NCBI GenBank assembly: GCA_049322755.1
Contig: JBMOQX010000039.1
Span: 16,607 to 80,606, forward strand
DNA: 64,000 bases
Direction of reading: 5' to 3'
Source of the DNA: DATIUV01 sp049322755
GTDB lineage: Bacteria > Pseudomonadota > Gammaproteobacteria > Burkholderiales > UBA6910
Shown: piece by piece, positions 35,556 to 44,159 of the stretch
How the letters are laid out: every line of letters begins with the position of its first letter
How positions within the stretch are numbered: the first letter of the stretch is position 1
Notes under the pieces: generated by a model
Database searches by the model: none
Told to the model about the DNA's origin: nothing
What the model saw: the letters and a program-made list of their open reading frames with translations, nothing else
Translations under genes and position numbers: made by a program

Positions 35556-36440
35556 TCAGCCGCCGGCCTGCAGCGCCGCGATGCGCTCGTCCAGCGGCGG
35601 ATGCGACATGAACAGCCGCTTGAGGCCGCTGCCGACGTTGCCCGAGATGCCGAACGCCGCCATCTGGTCGGGCAGGTGCGGCTGCTCGTAGGCCGCCTTC
35701 AGCCGTCGCAGCGCCGCGATCATCTTGTCGCGCCCGGCGAACTGGGCGCCGCCGCGGTCGGCGCGGAACTCGCGCTGGCGGCTGAAGTACATGACGATGA
35801 TGCTGGCGAGGATGCCGAACACGATCTCGGCGACGATGCTGACGATCCAGAACGCCGGCCCGTGACCGTTCTCGGTCCTGAACACGGCGCGGTCGACGAC
35901 GCTGCCCACGACGCGCGCCGCGAAAATCACGAAGGTGTTGACGATGCCCTGGATCAGCGCCAGCGTCACCATGTCGCCGTTGGCGACGTGGGCCACCTCG
36001 TGCCCCAGCACCGCCTCGGCCTCGTCGCGGGTCATCTTCTGCAGCAGCCCGGTGGAGACCGCCACCAGCGCGCTGTTCTTGCTCATGCCGGTGGCGAAGG
36101 CGTTGACGTCGGGGGCGTCGTAGATGGCCACCTCCGGCATGCCGATGCCGGCCATCTGGGCCTGGCGCCGCACCGTTTCCACCAGCCAGCGTTCCACCTC
36201 GTTGCGTGGCTGCTCGATCACCATGGCGCCGGTCATGCGCTTGGCCGACCACTTCGACATCGCCAGCGAGATGAACGCGCCGCCGAACCCGAACACGGAC
36301 GCGAACACCAGCAGCGCGGTGTAGTTCAGCCCGCCGCCTTGCGCCAGGATGGTGTCGATGCCCAGCAGGCGCAGGACGATGCCCAGCACCAACACCACGG
36401 CCAGGTTGGTCACCAGGAACAGAAACACGCGTTTGATCAT
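35556..36440 (-). CDS. htpX: Zinc metalloprotease HtpX
   Basis: A 294-residue membrane protease. Two N-terminal membrane helices (about 4-27 and 41-60) are followed by a soluble domain with the zinc motif H147-E-V-A-H151. Two more hydrophobic segments follow (about 155-180 and 195-220). The third zinc ligand, a Glu, is expected in REFRADRGGAQFAGR (residues 228-242). HtpX degrades misfolded inner-membrane proteins in a CpxR- or heat-regulated way in E. coli. Length and order are standard. It is convergent with the DUF2007-like gene. Confidence 0.96.
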   Translation of the reverse strand: MIKRVFLFLVTNLAVVLVLGIVLRLLGIDTILAQGGGLNYTALLVFASVFGFGGAFISLAMSKWSAKRMTGAMVIEQPRNEVERWLVETVRRQAQMAGIGMPEVAIYDAPDVNAFATGMSKNSALVAVSTGLLQKMTRDEAEAVLGHEVAHVANGDMVTLALIQGIVNTFVIFAARVVGSVVDRAVFRTENGHGPAFWIVSIVAEIVFGILASIIVMYFSRQREFRADRGGAQFAGRDKMIAALRRLKAAYEQPHLPDQMAAFGISGNVGSGLKRLFMSHPPLDERIAALQAGG

Positions 36441-36546
36441 TCTTCGCTCCGTTCAAGTCAGTGCAGCGGACGCTTCCGCCACGAACCCAGGCCTTAGATG
36501 GGGCCCCGGCGGGCGGAGTTCAATAGCGCTCCCCGCCCCGGGCCGG

Positions 36547-37353
36547 TCAGCCAAGTTCCTGAACCCAGGAAAGAATCCGGTCCGCCACCGACTTCCAGGC
36601 GGGCTCCAGCATCATCGCGTGGGCCATGCCGGGAAACCGCACCGCCTCGGTGCCGTGGAAGCGCGCGGTGGCCTCGACGTCGGCACGCGAAATCAGCGTG
36701 TCGGCGTCCGCGCCCAGCACCAGGACCGGCACCGCCGTGCGGGCCTGCCACCACGGCACCATCCAGGTCAGCTCCGTGAGCACGCGCTGCGACTCGCCCT
36801 GCACCCGCGCCGCGTGCCGCCGGACCACGTCCTCGGGAACACCGGCGGAGAACAGGGCGCGTCGCGCGGTCTCCAGCGACCCGGCCGGGGGATTCACGTG
36901 CTGCACCAGGTTGAGGCCCACCAGCAGCCCGGGATCGCCGGCCGCCAGGCGCCAGATCGAAGGCCCGAGGCCGTAGGGCGGCACCGACGCCATCAGCACG
37001 GCGCCCCGCGCGGCGATTCGACCGAGACAGCGCTCCACCACCTTGCCGCCCATGGAATGGCCCACCAGCAGCGGCGCCGCCGGCAGGCGCGCGGCGGCGG
37101 CGCAGACGTCGTCGGCGAAGTCGTCGAGCCCGCTGAACGCCAGCCGCTCGGCGCCCTCGCTGCCGCCGTGGCCGCGCAGGCTGACCGCGTATGCCGGATG
37201 GCCGTGCCCGGCGAAGTACGGAAGAAAGTGGTCTTCCCAGCACCAGGCGCCCGCGAACGCGCCGTGCACGAACAGCAACGGCGCGCCGCGCACGCGCACG
37301 GGGATGCGGCTCAGCAGCTCCAGCGAAGGCCCGCCGGCCCGGTCGATGCGCAT
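36547..37353 (-). CDS. Alpha/beta hydrolase
   Basis: A 268-residue hydrolase. It has LLFVHGAFAGAWCWEDHFLPYF (in part) with the oxyanion HG, the nucleophile elbow GHSMGG (Ser100), and a catalytic histidine in GMAHAMML near residue 247. The acid is likely in GADADTLI. These are features of the RutD/methylesterase-like group; the substrate is unknown. The ATG at 37353 is 7 bases after the EamA gene's stop; an upstream ATG at 37386 would overlap that gene. It is the last gene of the leftward chain that begins with DUF6352. Confidence 0.82.
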   Translation of the reverse strand: MRIDRAGGPSLELLSRIPVRVRGAPLLFVHGAFAGAWCWEDHFLPYFAGHGHPAYAVSLRGHGGSEGAERLAFSGLDDFADDVCAAAARLPAAPLLVGHSMGGKVVERCLGRIAARGAVLMASVPPYGLGPSIWRLAAGDPGLLVGLNLVQHVNPPAGSLETARRALFSAGVPEDVVRRHAARVQGESQRVLTELTWMVPWWQARTAVPVLVLGADADTLISRADVEATARFHGTEAVRFPGMAHAMMLEPAWKSVADRILSWVQELG

Positions 37354-37360
37354 GGCGTTG

Positions 37361-38311
37361 TCATGGACCACGGGGGCCGATCTCATCACAACCCGCCCCG
37401 CCCGGCAAGCGCGCGCGCCCGGCGACCCGGGTGGTGAGATAGATCCCGCCGAACACCAGCACGATGCCCACGCCATGGAACGGCTGCGGCCGTTCGCCCA
37501 GGAAAGCCACGGCGAGGACGGTGCCGAACACCGGCATCAGATGGATGAACAGCCCGGCGCGCGAAGGCCCCACCTCGGCCACCGCGCGGTTCCAGCAGAG
37601 GTAGGAGGCGAGCGACGGAAACACGGCGAAGTACGCCAGGCTCACGAACACGGCGCCCGAGATCTCGACCGCGGCGCCGCCGGAGCGCTCCCACAGATAC
37701 AACGGCAGCAGCGCGACGCAGCCCACCGGCACGATCACGGTGAGGAACGCCACCGGGTCCAGGCCCGGCGGGCGCCAGCGCAGCAGCACCGTGTAGGCGG
37801 ACCAGGACAGCACCGCCGCCAGCACCCAGAGGTCGCCGGGCGTCACCGTCAGGGCGAGCAGCCCGGCCCATTCGCCGCGCGCGACGATCGTGACCACGCC
37901 GGCGAACGAAATCGCCAGCCCCAGCGCCTGCACGCGGGTGATGCGCTCGCCCAGCACCGCCCAGGACAGCGCCACGATCACCGCCGGCATCGCGGAATTG
38001 AGCAGCACCGCGTTGGTGGCGGTGGTGGTGGTGAGCGCGGTGTAGACCAGGGTGTTGAAGCCCGCCACGCCCAGCAACCCGAGCGCGACGAGCGCCGGCA
38101 GGCCGCGGCGCACCAGTTCGCGCTGCGCCAGCGCCCGCCGCCAGCCGAACGGCAGCAGCAGCGCGGCAGCCAGCGTCCAGCGCCAGAACGCCATCGCCAT
38201 GGGCGGGATCATCTCGTGCATCGCGCGCGCCAGCACGAAGTTGCCGGCCCAGAACAGCGTCGCCAGCGTCAGCAGCAGGTAGGGCGAGCTCCAGGCCGTG
38301 CGCTCAGCCAC
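37361..38311 (-). CDS. EamA/DMT-superfamily transporter
   Basis: A 316-residue protein with ten hydrophobic helices in two EamA halves (first about 12-140, second about 150-295). Landmarks are TLFWAGNFVLARAM in helix 1 and GERPQPFHGVGIVLVFGGIYL at the end of the second half (in part). Members export metabolites or amino acids; the substrate is unknown. The start is a GTG at 38311, chosen because the first helix begins just after it. It overlaps the FrnE-like gene by 8 bases. The frame is open further upstream, but that part is shadow. Confidence 0.88.
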   Translation of the reverse strand: MAERTAWSSPYLLLTLATLFWAGNFVLARAMHEMIPPMAMAFWRWTLAAALLLPFGWRRALAQRELVRRGLPALVALGLLGVAGFNTLVYTALTTTTATNAVLLNSAMPAVIVALSWAVLGERITRVQALGLAISFAGVVTIVARGEWAGLLALTVTPGDLWVLAAVLSWSAYTVLLRWRPPGLDPVAFLTVIVPVGCVALLPLYLWERSGGAAVEISGAVFVSLAYFAVFPSLASYLCWNRAVAEVGPSRAGLFIHLMPVFGTVLAVAFLGERPQPFHGVGIVLVFGGIYLTTRVAGRARLPGGAGCDEIGPRGP

Positions 38312-38930
38312 CCTCGGCCGCCTGTCCGCCGGCCTCCCGCACCGCCGCCGCCAGCGTCGCCGTCGGCACGGCGCCCGCCAGCACCCGGGCGCCGACCACG
38401 AACGTCGGGGTGCCGGTGACGCCCAGCCGGGCCGCGAGGCGGTGGTTGTCCTGGAGGCGGGCGGCAAAACGCGGGTCGGTCTGCGCCGCGGCCACCGTCG
38501 CGCCGCCGACGCCCGCGCCCGCCGCCACCTCTGCCAGCACGGCGGGATCGGCGATGTTCCGGCGCCCGGCGAAGAACGCCGCGAACAGCGCCTCGTCGAC
38601 GGCGTCGAAACGCTCCGGCTCCAGCACGCGCACCGCTTCCGCCAAGAGCAGCGCGCGGCGCGAGTTGGTGGTGAAGGTGCGCTCGGCGATGACGAGACCC
38701 TCCGCCTCCGCCATGCGGCGCAGGTTGTCCATCATCACGCGCCACTGGGCGGGCGGGTAGCCCAGCGCCGCCACCGGCCGTCCCGCCGGCGGATTGTCGG
38801 GATGGATCTCGATGAAGCGCCAGTCGATGGCCAGCGGCTGCACCTGCGCGACGGCGCGCAGGCGCCGGTCGCCGACGTAGCAGAACGGGCAGATGTAGTC
38901 GGTGAATACCGTCACCGGCACACCGCTCAT
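38304..38930 (-). CDS. DsbA-family (FrnE-like) oxidoreductase
   Basis: A 208-residue thioredoxin-fold protein with an inserted helical domain, as in DsbA and 2-hydroxychromene-2-carboxylate isomerases. The active site is CPFC in FTDYICPFCYVGDRRL near residue 15, and the cis-proline loop is GVTGTPTFVVGARV near residue 170. There is no signal peptide, so it is cytosolic like FrnE, which is linked to oxidative-stress tolerance. It overlaps DUF3301 upstream by four bases and the EamA gene downstream by eight. Confidence 0.88.
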   Translation of the reverse strand: MSGVPVTVFTDYICPFCYVGDRRLRAVAQVQPLAIDWRFIEIHPDNPPAGRPVAALGYPPAQWRVMMDNLRRMAEAEGLVIAERTFTTNSRRALLLAEAVRVLEPERFDAVDEALFAAFFAGRRNIADPAVLAEVAAGAGVGGATVAAAQTDPRFAARLQDNHRLAARLGVTGTPTFVVGARVLAGAVPTATLAAAVREAGGQAAEGG

Positions 38931-39256
38931 CGCGTCACCTCCCACAGCGTGCCGCCGGCGGCGTCCAGCGCTACAGACTGCACCTCGGTGCCCAGCAGCA
39001 GCATCGAGCCGGGACGGCGGTTGTTGCCGGTGTCGGTGAACTCGAAGCGGTAGCGGCGGCGCAGCACCAGGTGGCCGCGGCGGTTGCGGCCGAAGCCCAC
39101 CGGCGCAGCGGCGACGGTGTCGTCCAGCAGCAGTACGCCGGCGCGCTCGCATGCCTCGCGGCCCGCCCGCAGCGCCGACTCGCGCGCACGCATGGTGTCG
39201 TACCAGTACCAGCCCGCGGCGCCCAGGCCCACCAGCAGCGTGAGTTCGATCGCCAT
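38927..39256 (-). CDS. DUF3301 domain-containing protein
   Basis: A 109-residue protein with one N-terminal hydrophobic helix (about residues 4-20, LTLLVGLGAAGWYWY). The DUF3301 core follows, with ACERAGVLLLDDTVA and the closing beta strands RRRYRFEFTDTG. The function of this family is unknown. The ATG at 39256 shares one base with the stop of the SirB1-like gene, and the stop overlaps the FrnE-like start by four bases. That makes this part of a coupled chain and identifies the right start within a longer open frame. Confidence 0.82.
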   Translation of the reverse strand: MAIELTLLVGLGAAGWYWYDTMRARESALRAGREACERAGVLLLDDTVAAAPVGFGRNRRGHLVLRRRYRFEFTDTGNNRRPGSMLLLGTEVQSVALDAAGGTLWEVTR

Positions 39257-40098
39257 CACGACAGGCGCGCGACGCGCCGCGAGAGGTCCACCACCCGGGC
39301 GCGGATCTCGTCGGCGTCGTCGGCGTCGGGCTCCAGCCCCAGGTAGCGCTCCAGGTCGTCGAGCGCGCCACGGTAGCACTCCATCTCCAGGAAGACGAGG
39401 CCGCGGTCGCGCAGCTCCGCGGTCATGGCCGGCTGCACCAGCAGCAGCCGCTCGATGGCGGACAGCGCCCGCGGCAGGTCGCCGCGCTTGAGATAGATGG
39501 CCTTGAGATTGCGCAGCACCCGCCCGAGGATGTCGCGCTTCTCCGCGGGTTCCAGCAGCTCCGTCACGTCCACCCGCTCCAGCACCGCGGTGCCGTAGAG
39601 CCGGGCCAGGCGCTCCTCCAGATCTTCCCGGCCCACGGGGGCGCCGCGGGCGTAGGGGTCCAGCACCACCTTGCCGCCCGCCACCGGGCAGCCCACCAGG
39701 AAATGGCCCGGGAAGGCGATGCCTTCGAGGTCCAGCCCCGCGCCGCGGGCCACCTCCATGTAGACGATGGAGAGCGTGATGGGAATGCCGGTGCGCCGCT
39801 CCAGCACCTCGTTGATGAAGCTGTTGCGCGGGTCGTAGTAGTCGGCGGTGTTGCCGGCGAAACCGTGGCGCTCGAACAGCACCGCGTTCAGCGCGCTGAT
39901 CCGATCCTCCAGGCTGGCGCCGGCGGGGGTCTCCCGCGCCAACTCGCCGGCCAGGCGTTCCAGCCGGCCGAGGCAGGACGCCACGTCCAGCCCGGGATAC
40001 TCGTCCAGCGCGACGGCCAGCGCCGCCTCCGCCAGCCGCCACTCGCCGTCGGCGCGCGAGAGCAGTTCCGCCAGCCGCTTGTATCCGGGCGTGTTCAT
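39256..40098 (-). CDS. SirB1/transglutaminase-like family protein
   Basis: A 280-residue protein. Residues ~35-180 hold the SirB1 (transglutaminase-like) domain, with FAGNTADYYDPRNSFINEVLERRTGIPITLS (in part) and the GIAFPGHFLVGCPV histidine segment. A helical TPR-like C-terminal part (about 195-265) follows. In E. coli SirB1 is linked to prmC and a catalytic role is unproven. No prmC is nearby. The ATG at 40098 is one base from the stop of the DUF6352 gene. Confidence 0.85.
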   Translation of the reverse strand: MNTPGYKRLAELLSRADGEWRLAEAALAVALDEYPGLDVASCLGRLERLAGELARETPAGASLEDRISALNAVLFERHGFAGNTADYYDPRNSFINEVLERRTGIPITLSIVYMEVARGAGLDLEGIAFPGHFLVGCPVAGGKVVLDPYARGAPVGREDLEERLARLYGTAVLERVDVTELLEPAEKRDILGRVLRNLKAIYLKRGDLPRALSAIERLLLVQPAMTAELRDRGLVFLEMECYRGALDDLERYLGLEPDADDADEIRARVVDLSRRVARLS

Positions 40099-40099
40099 G

Positions 40100-41113
40100 T
40101 CAGGAGCGCCGCGCCAGCGGCAGGTTGACGAGCAGGTTCTGGGGCTTCGCGCGCAGCGTCGAAGCGGCGTCCATCGCCAGCCCGAGGTAGACCGGCCTGC
40201 CCGCCACCGGCGCCAGCATCGCCGCCGCCTCGTCAAAGGTGAGCTCGAACAGCGCAATCACCCGCGCCTGCCGGTCTTCGCCGACATCGCGGCCGTGATA
40301 GAGGTCGTTGAGAATGCCCGTCGCTTCCGCGTCGAGCCCGACGTGCCACGCCCATTGCTCGTCGGCGATGCGCTTCAGCGGCCTGATCGTCACGCCGACG
40401 CCGTGGAAATGCGCGATCCATTTCTCCAGCACCCGCGCCAGCGCGCGGCTGCCGGGCTGGCCGGGCGACAGCGGCAGCACGGTGTCGAAGCGTTCGTCGC
40501 GCTTCCAGTACGCGCCGGAGGTCTCGTCGGTGAGCACGTCCAGCTCGATGGTGCGCATGGGCGTGCGGTTCTGCGCCAGCAGCTCCCCGAGGCTGCCGAA
40601 ACCGCCGCCGAGGGCGTGGCTCTCGACCGTCTCCAGGTCGGCGGCCATGGCGACGCCGTCCTGCACGCTGATCTTCTGCGGCCGGAACAGCACCTCGGCG
40701 GCGCGCGCCTGCAGCGGGTCGCTGATGCCCTCCAGCACGCCGCGCAGGATGATCTGCGTCAGCTGCGCGACGAACAGCGGCGGCACGGTGACGCTGGCGT
40801 CGGCAAAAAAACCGGAGTAGGCCTGCTCCAGCGTTTCGTGGGCCAGCAGGCGGTCACGATAGCGCAGCAGCACCCGGTAATTGTCGCGGGCGTCGGTGTC
40901 GGTCACCGCGTCGAGCCACGCCGCCGGCACCTCGCGCCGCGGCTCGTCCACCAGCGCCTGGTGCAGCTTGCGCTCGGCAGCACAGGACTCGGGCACCGGC
41001 GCCAGCTCCGGCCGCGCCAGGTAGGCGCGCAGGAAATCGTCGGTGACCCGCAGCCGGCCGGCGTCGTCACGACGCAGCAGGTGATAGCCGCAGTGTTGCC
41101 AGAAATCGGGCAT
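40100..41113 (-). CDS. DUF6352 family protein
   Basis: A 337-residue cytosolic protein with the DUF6352 N-terminus (MPDFWQHCGYHLLRRDDAGR and VTDDFLRAYLARPELAPV). The rest is mixed helix and strand with no known catalytic motif, signal peptide or membrane helix. The family is known mainly from Burkholderiales and has no function assigned. It leads a chain of six genes with gaps of at most 7 bases or small overlaps, down to the hydrolase at 36547. Its start lies 117 bases from the PolX stop, where the chain's promoter may lie. Confidence 0.8.
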   Translation of the reverse strand: MPDFWQHCGYHLLRRDDAGRLRVTDDFLRAYLARPELAPVPESCAAERKLHQALVDEPRREVPAAWLDAVTDTDARDNYRVLLRYRDRLLAHETLEQAYSGFFADASVTVPPLFVAQLTQIILRGVLEGISDPLQARAAEVLFRPQKISVQDGVAMAADLETVESHALGGGFGSLGELLAQNRTPMRTIELDVLTDETSGAYWKRDERFDTVLPLSPGQPGSRALARVLEKWIAHFHGVGVTIRPLKRIADEQWAWHVGLDAEATGILNDLYHGRDVGEDRQARVIALFELTFDEAAAMLAPVAGRPVYLGLAMDAASTLRAKPQNLLVNLPLARRS

Positions 41114-41230
41114 GGAAAGGAGAACCGCGAATCGGCGAATGGGAGCGCCCGGCGGGCACGCTTCGACGCCCGCCGCAAGCGGGTGGATTTTACCACGCCG
41201 GCGGACCCCGCCCGGGCGGCGGGACCCCGG

Positions 41231-42970
41231 TCAGGAGCGCGCTTTCCGCGTCATCGTCGGCCCCAGCAGCGCCAGCAGTTCGCGCAGCCCCCGGGTATTG
41301 AGCACGTCACCGCGCTCGAGCCAGCCGCGCCGCGCCTGGCCGACGCCGAACGCCAGGTTGCGCAGGTCCGCGGTGGAATGGGCGTCGCTCGAGATCGCCA
41401 CCAGCACGCCCTCGTCCCTGGCCATGCGGCAGTGGGTATCCAGCAGGTCGAGCCGCTCGGGGTGGGCGTTCAGCTCCAGGAAACAACCGCGGTCGCGGGC
41501 CTTGCGTACGATTTTCAGCATGTCCACGTCGTAGGGCTCGCGCGTGTCCAGCAGCCGGCCGCTGGGGTGGGCCAGGATCGAAAAATGCGGCCGGTCCATG
41601 GCGCGCAGGATGCGCTCGGTCTGGCGCGCCCGGGACAGCTCGAATTTGCTGTGCACCGCGCCCACCACCAGGTCGAGGCGGCTGAGCACCGAATCCGGCA
41701 GGTCCAGGCTGCCGTCCTCCAGGATGTCCACCTCGATGCCCTTCAGCAGCCGGAAACCCTCGAATTCTCCGTTGAGGCGGTCGATCGCGTCGATCTGCTG
41801 TTCCAGCCGCCGCGGATCGAGGCCATGCGCCACCGTGAGCCGCCGCGAGTGCTCGGTGACGGCGAGGTACTGGTGCCCCAGCGCCCGGGCCGCCCGCGCC
41901 ATCGCCTCCAGCGTGTCATGGCCGTCGGTGGCCTTGGTATGGGCGTGCAGGTCGCCGCGCAGGTCGCCGATCTCGACCAAGGCCGGCAGGCGTCCGGCGC
42001 GGGCGGCCTCGATCTCGCCGTGGTCTTCGCGCAGCTCGGGCGGGATGTACGGCAGGCCGACCGCGGCGTACACCGACTCCTCGGTCTCGCCGGCGACGCG
42101 GCGCTCGCCCTTGAACACGCCGTACTCGTTGACCTTGAGACCCTTGCCCTGGGCGATCCTGCGGATCGCGATGTTGTGGGCCTTGGAACCGGTGAAATAG
42201 TGCAGCGCGGCGCCGTAGCTTGCTTCCGGCACCACCCGGAGGTCCACCTGCAGGCCGCTCTTCAGCACCGCCGAGGCGCGGGTGGTGCCCCGGGACAGGA
42301 TCTCGGCCACCTCGTCGTAGCCGGCGAAGCGCTCGACGGCGCCGGTGTTCTCCCCGGTCACCAGGATGTCCAGGTCGCCGACGGTCTCGCGCCAGCGCCG
42401 GAAGCTGCCCGCCACCTCGACGCGGCCGACGTTGCGCGCGCCCTTGAGGTGCTCCACCAGCGCCTGCGCGTACTGCGCCGCCACCGCCAGCTTGAAGCGG
42501 CGCGCCGCGCCGACATGGGCCGCCACCGCCTCTTCGATCCTGCGCTCGGTCTTCTCGCCGAATCCGGGCAGCGCGCGCACCCGGCCGTCACGGGCGGCGC
42601 GCAGCAGCTGCTCGGCCGTCTGCACATCGAGATCGTGCCAGAGCGTCTTGACCCGCTTCGGACCGAGGCCGGGAATCTGCAGCAGGTCTGCGATGGCGGG
42701 CGGCAGCTCCTTGTGCAGCCGCTCCAGCAGCGCGATGCGCCCGGTGTCCACGATCTCGCGGATCTTGGCGGCGAGGTCGTCGCCGATGCCGGGCAGCTCG
42801 GTGAGATCCGCGCCCTCGCGCACCAGCGCCGCCAGGTCGCGGCCGTAGCTTTCGACCGTGCGCGCCGCGTTGCGATAGGCGCGCACGCGGAACGGGTTGG
42901 CGCCCTGTATTTCCAGCAGGTCGGCGATCTCGCCGAAAGCGCGGGCGATGTCGGCGTTGTGAACGGGCAT
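41231..42970 (-). CDS. polX: DNA polymerase/3'-5' exonuclease PolX
   Basis: A 579-residue family X polymerase of normal length. The N-terminal helix-hairpin-helix domain carries LTELPGIGDDLAAKI and LQIPGLGPKRVKTL. The polymerase palm has the nucleotidyltransferase GSFRRWRETVGDLDILVTG with its Asp pair. The C-terminal PHP domain starts GDLRGDLHAHTKATDG and continues with metal-ligand histidines (AVTEHSRR, ISSDAHS). PolX fills short gaps in base-excision repair and the PHP domain provides exonuclease activity. The ATG at 42970 gives the family N-terminus. It lies 19 bases after the DksA-like gene. Confidence 0.96.
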   Translation of the reverse strand: MPVHNADIARAFGEIADLLEIQGANPFRVRAYRNAARTVESYGRDLAALVREGADLTELPGIGDDLAAKIREIVDTGRIALLERLHKELPPAIADLLQIPGLGPKRVKTLWHDLDVQTAEQLLRAARDGRVRALPGFGEKTERRIEEAVAAHVGAARRFKLAVAAQYAQALVEHLKGARNVGRVEVAGSFRRWRETVGDLDILVTGENTGAVERFAGYDEVAEILSRGTTRASAVLKSGLQVDLRVVPEASYGAALHYFTGSKAHNIAIRRIAQGKGLKVNEYGVFKGERRVAGETEESVYAAVGLPYIPPELREDHGEIEAARAGRLPALVEIGDLRGDLHAHTKATDGHDTLEAMARAARALGHQYLAVTEHSRRLTVAHGLDPRRLEQQIDAIDRLNGEFEGFRLLKGIEVDILEDGSLDLPDSVLSRLDLVVGAVHSKFELSRARQTERILRAMDRPHFSILAHPSGRLLDTREPYDVDMLKIVRKARDRGCFLELNAHPERLDLLDTHCRMARDEGVLVAISSDAHSTADLRNLAFGVGQARRGWLERGDVLNTRGLRELLALLGPTMTRKARS

Positions 42971-42989
42971 GCGCGGCCGCCCGGACCGG

Positions 42990-43385
42990 TCAGAGCCGGG
43001 AGCTGCCCGCTCCCGCGTGGGTCTTCTCGTACATGGTCTGGCAGCGCACGCAGCGCTGCGCCGTCGGCGAGGCCTGCAGGCGCTGGAAACCGATCTCGTC
43101 GCCGCAGTCGGCACAGGTGTTGATTTCCCCCGCCTGGAGGCGCTGGCGCGCGGCCTCGATCTGCCGCACCTCGGCCACCTGGCGATCGACGATGGCCGCG
43201 CCCAGCGTCTCCACCAGGTCCACCACCGACTCGTCGCCGGCGTCGCGCACGCGGTCGGAGATGGCGGCCACCTGCTCGGCATCGGCGCGGGCCAGCTGGT
43301 CGCGGATCTCCGCCACCAGCTGCTTGTAGCGTTCCTCCAGCGCCGCCTGCAGCGCGGCGCTCTGGGTCTTGGTCAGTTGTGCCAT
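42990..43385 (-). CDS. TraR/DksA-type C4 zinc finger protein
   Basis: A 131-residue protein with an N-terminal coiled helix pair and a C-terminal zinc finger of four cysteines, C91-x2-C94 and C112-x2-C115. This is the DksA/TraR layout, in which the coiled coil enters the RNA polymerase secondary channel. The DksA tip motif DxxDxA is not obvious, so it may be one of the shorter DksA-like paralogues rather than DksA itself. It lies between VOC and polX genes on the same strand. Confidence 0.88.
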   Translation of the reverse strand: MAQLTKTQSAALQAALEERYKQLVAEIRDQLARADAEQVAAISDRVRDAGDESVVDLVETLGAAIVDRQVAEVRQIEAARQRLQAGEINTCADCGDEIGFQRLQASPTAQRCVRCQTMYEKTHAGAGSSRL

Positions 43386-43427
43386 GGTCCTCCGCTGTCG
43401 TCTGCGTTCAAATCTGGACCGGTGCGC

Positions 43428-43808
43428 TCAGCGCGCCGGCTCGGAGATTTCGATCAGGTTCTCGTCGGGATCGCGCACGTACACCGATCTGAGCGGAAAG
43501 CGCGCGCCCGTGCGCTGCACCGGCCCCAGCTCGATCGGCACGCCGTGCTCTTTCAGCCGCGCGATCACGTCGTCCAGCGGCCGGTCGGCGAGGAAGCACA
43601 GGTCCAGCGATCCGGGCGTCGGATGGCGCGCATAGCCGTCGGTCACGGTGGAGCGGTCGTGGATGTTGATTTTCTGGTCGCCGAACCTGAGCGCCAGGCG
43701 GCCGGCGCCAAACTGCTCCAGTGCCATTCCCAGCACCCGCGTGTAGAACTCGACACACCGTTTCGTGTCTCGCGTGGTGAGAACGATGTGGTCGATGGCG
43801 CGTATCAT
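43428..43808 (-). CDS. VOC (glyoxalase/dioxygenase-like) family protein
   Basis: A 126-residue single-domain vicinal-oxygen-chelate protein with the paired beta-alpha-beta-beta-beta halves. Potential metal ligands are H7 (AIDHIVL), H63-region residues in GYARHP, and the C-terminal Glu in NLIEISEP. It resembles small VOC proteins of virulence or catechol-type annotation, but the substrate is unknown. The ATG at 43808 starts the classical MIRAIDHIVL; the frame is open further. It is the first gene of the leftward DksA-polX group. Confidence 0.88.
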   Translation of the reverse strand: MIRAIDHIVLTTRDTKRCVEFYTRVLGMALEQFGAGRLALRFGDQKINIHDRSTVTDGYARHPTPGSLDLCFLADRPLDDVIARLKEHGVPIELGPVQRTGARFPLRSVYVRDPDENLIEISEPAR

Positions 43809-44071
43809 TGATCCTCCCGGCATGCGCGGCGTCTTCCCGCGCGGGGATGACGGCTTCACTGTATCACGCCCCGGATGCCCTCGGACCCCCGCGGCTGCGC
43901 GCCACCCTCTGCCGACGCGCCTCGCCGCTGCGTCCACGATAATGCCTTTACGCCTGCCGCCGGCGCGACGGGGTCCGAACACCGCGCGCAGGCAATCGTC
44001 ACCGCGCCGGCTTTGCCCTAAAATTCGGCTGGGCTCCGGTCTAGCGATCGACGTCGAAGCCGCCGCCTCCG

Positions 44072-44146
44072 CTCCCCGTAGTTCAACGGATAGAACGAGC
44101 GCCTCCTAAGCGCTAAATTCAGGTTCAATTCCTGACGGGGGGACCA
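44072..44146 (+). tRNA. tRNA-Arg (anticodon CCU)
   Basis: A 75-base cloverleaf ending in an encoded CCA. Acceptor CTCCCCG pairs with CGGGGGG (one T-G wobble at pair 2). The D stem is GTTC/GAAC. The anticodon stem AGCGC/GCGCT encloses loop CTCCTAA with anticodon CCT at positions 34-36, decoding AGG. The T arm is TCAGG-TTCAATT-CCTGA. The anticodon arm and flanks closely resemble E. coli argW. Such tRNA-Arg genes are common integration sites, but no integrase is adjacent. It is a single gene, not part of a cluster. Confidence 0.95.
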
Positions 44147-44159
44147 TCGTCCGGGCCGC

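Noticed and set aside
38927..40042. A 371-codon frame that would fuse DUF3301 to an upstream part
   Set aside because: The upstream part is a shadow of the SirB1-like gene; the DUF3301 family length and the TGATG junction support a start at 39256.
44072..44146. tRNA-Arg as the integration site of an element
   Set aside because: No integrase, no duplicated tRNA 3' end nearby and flanking genes look like core genome.
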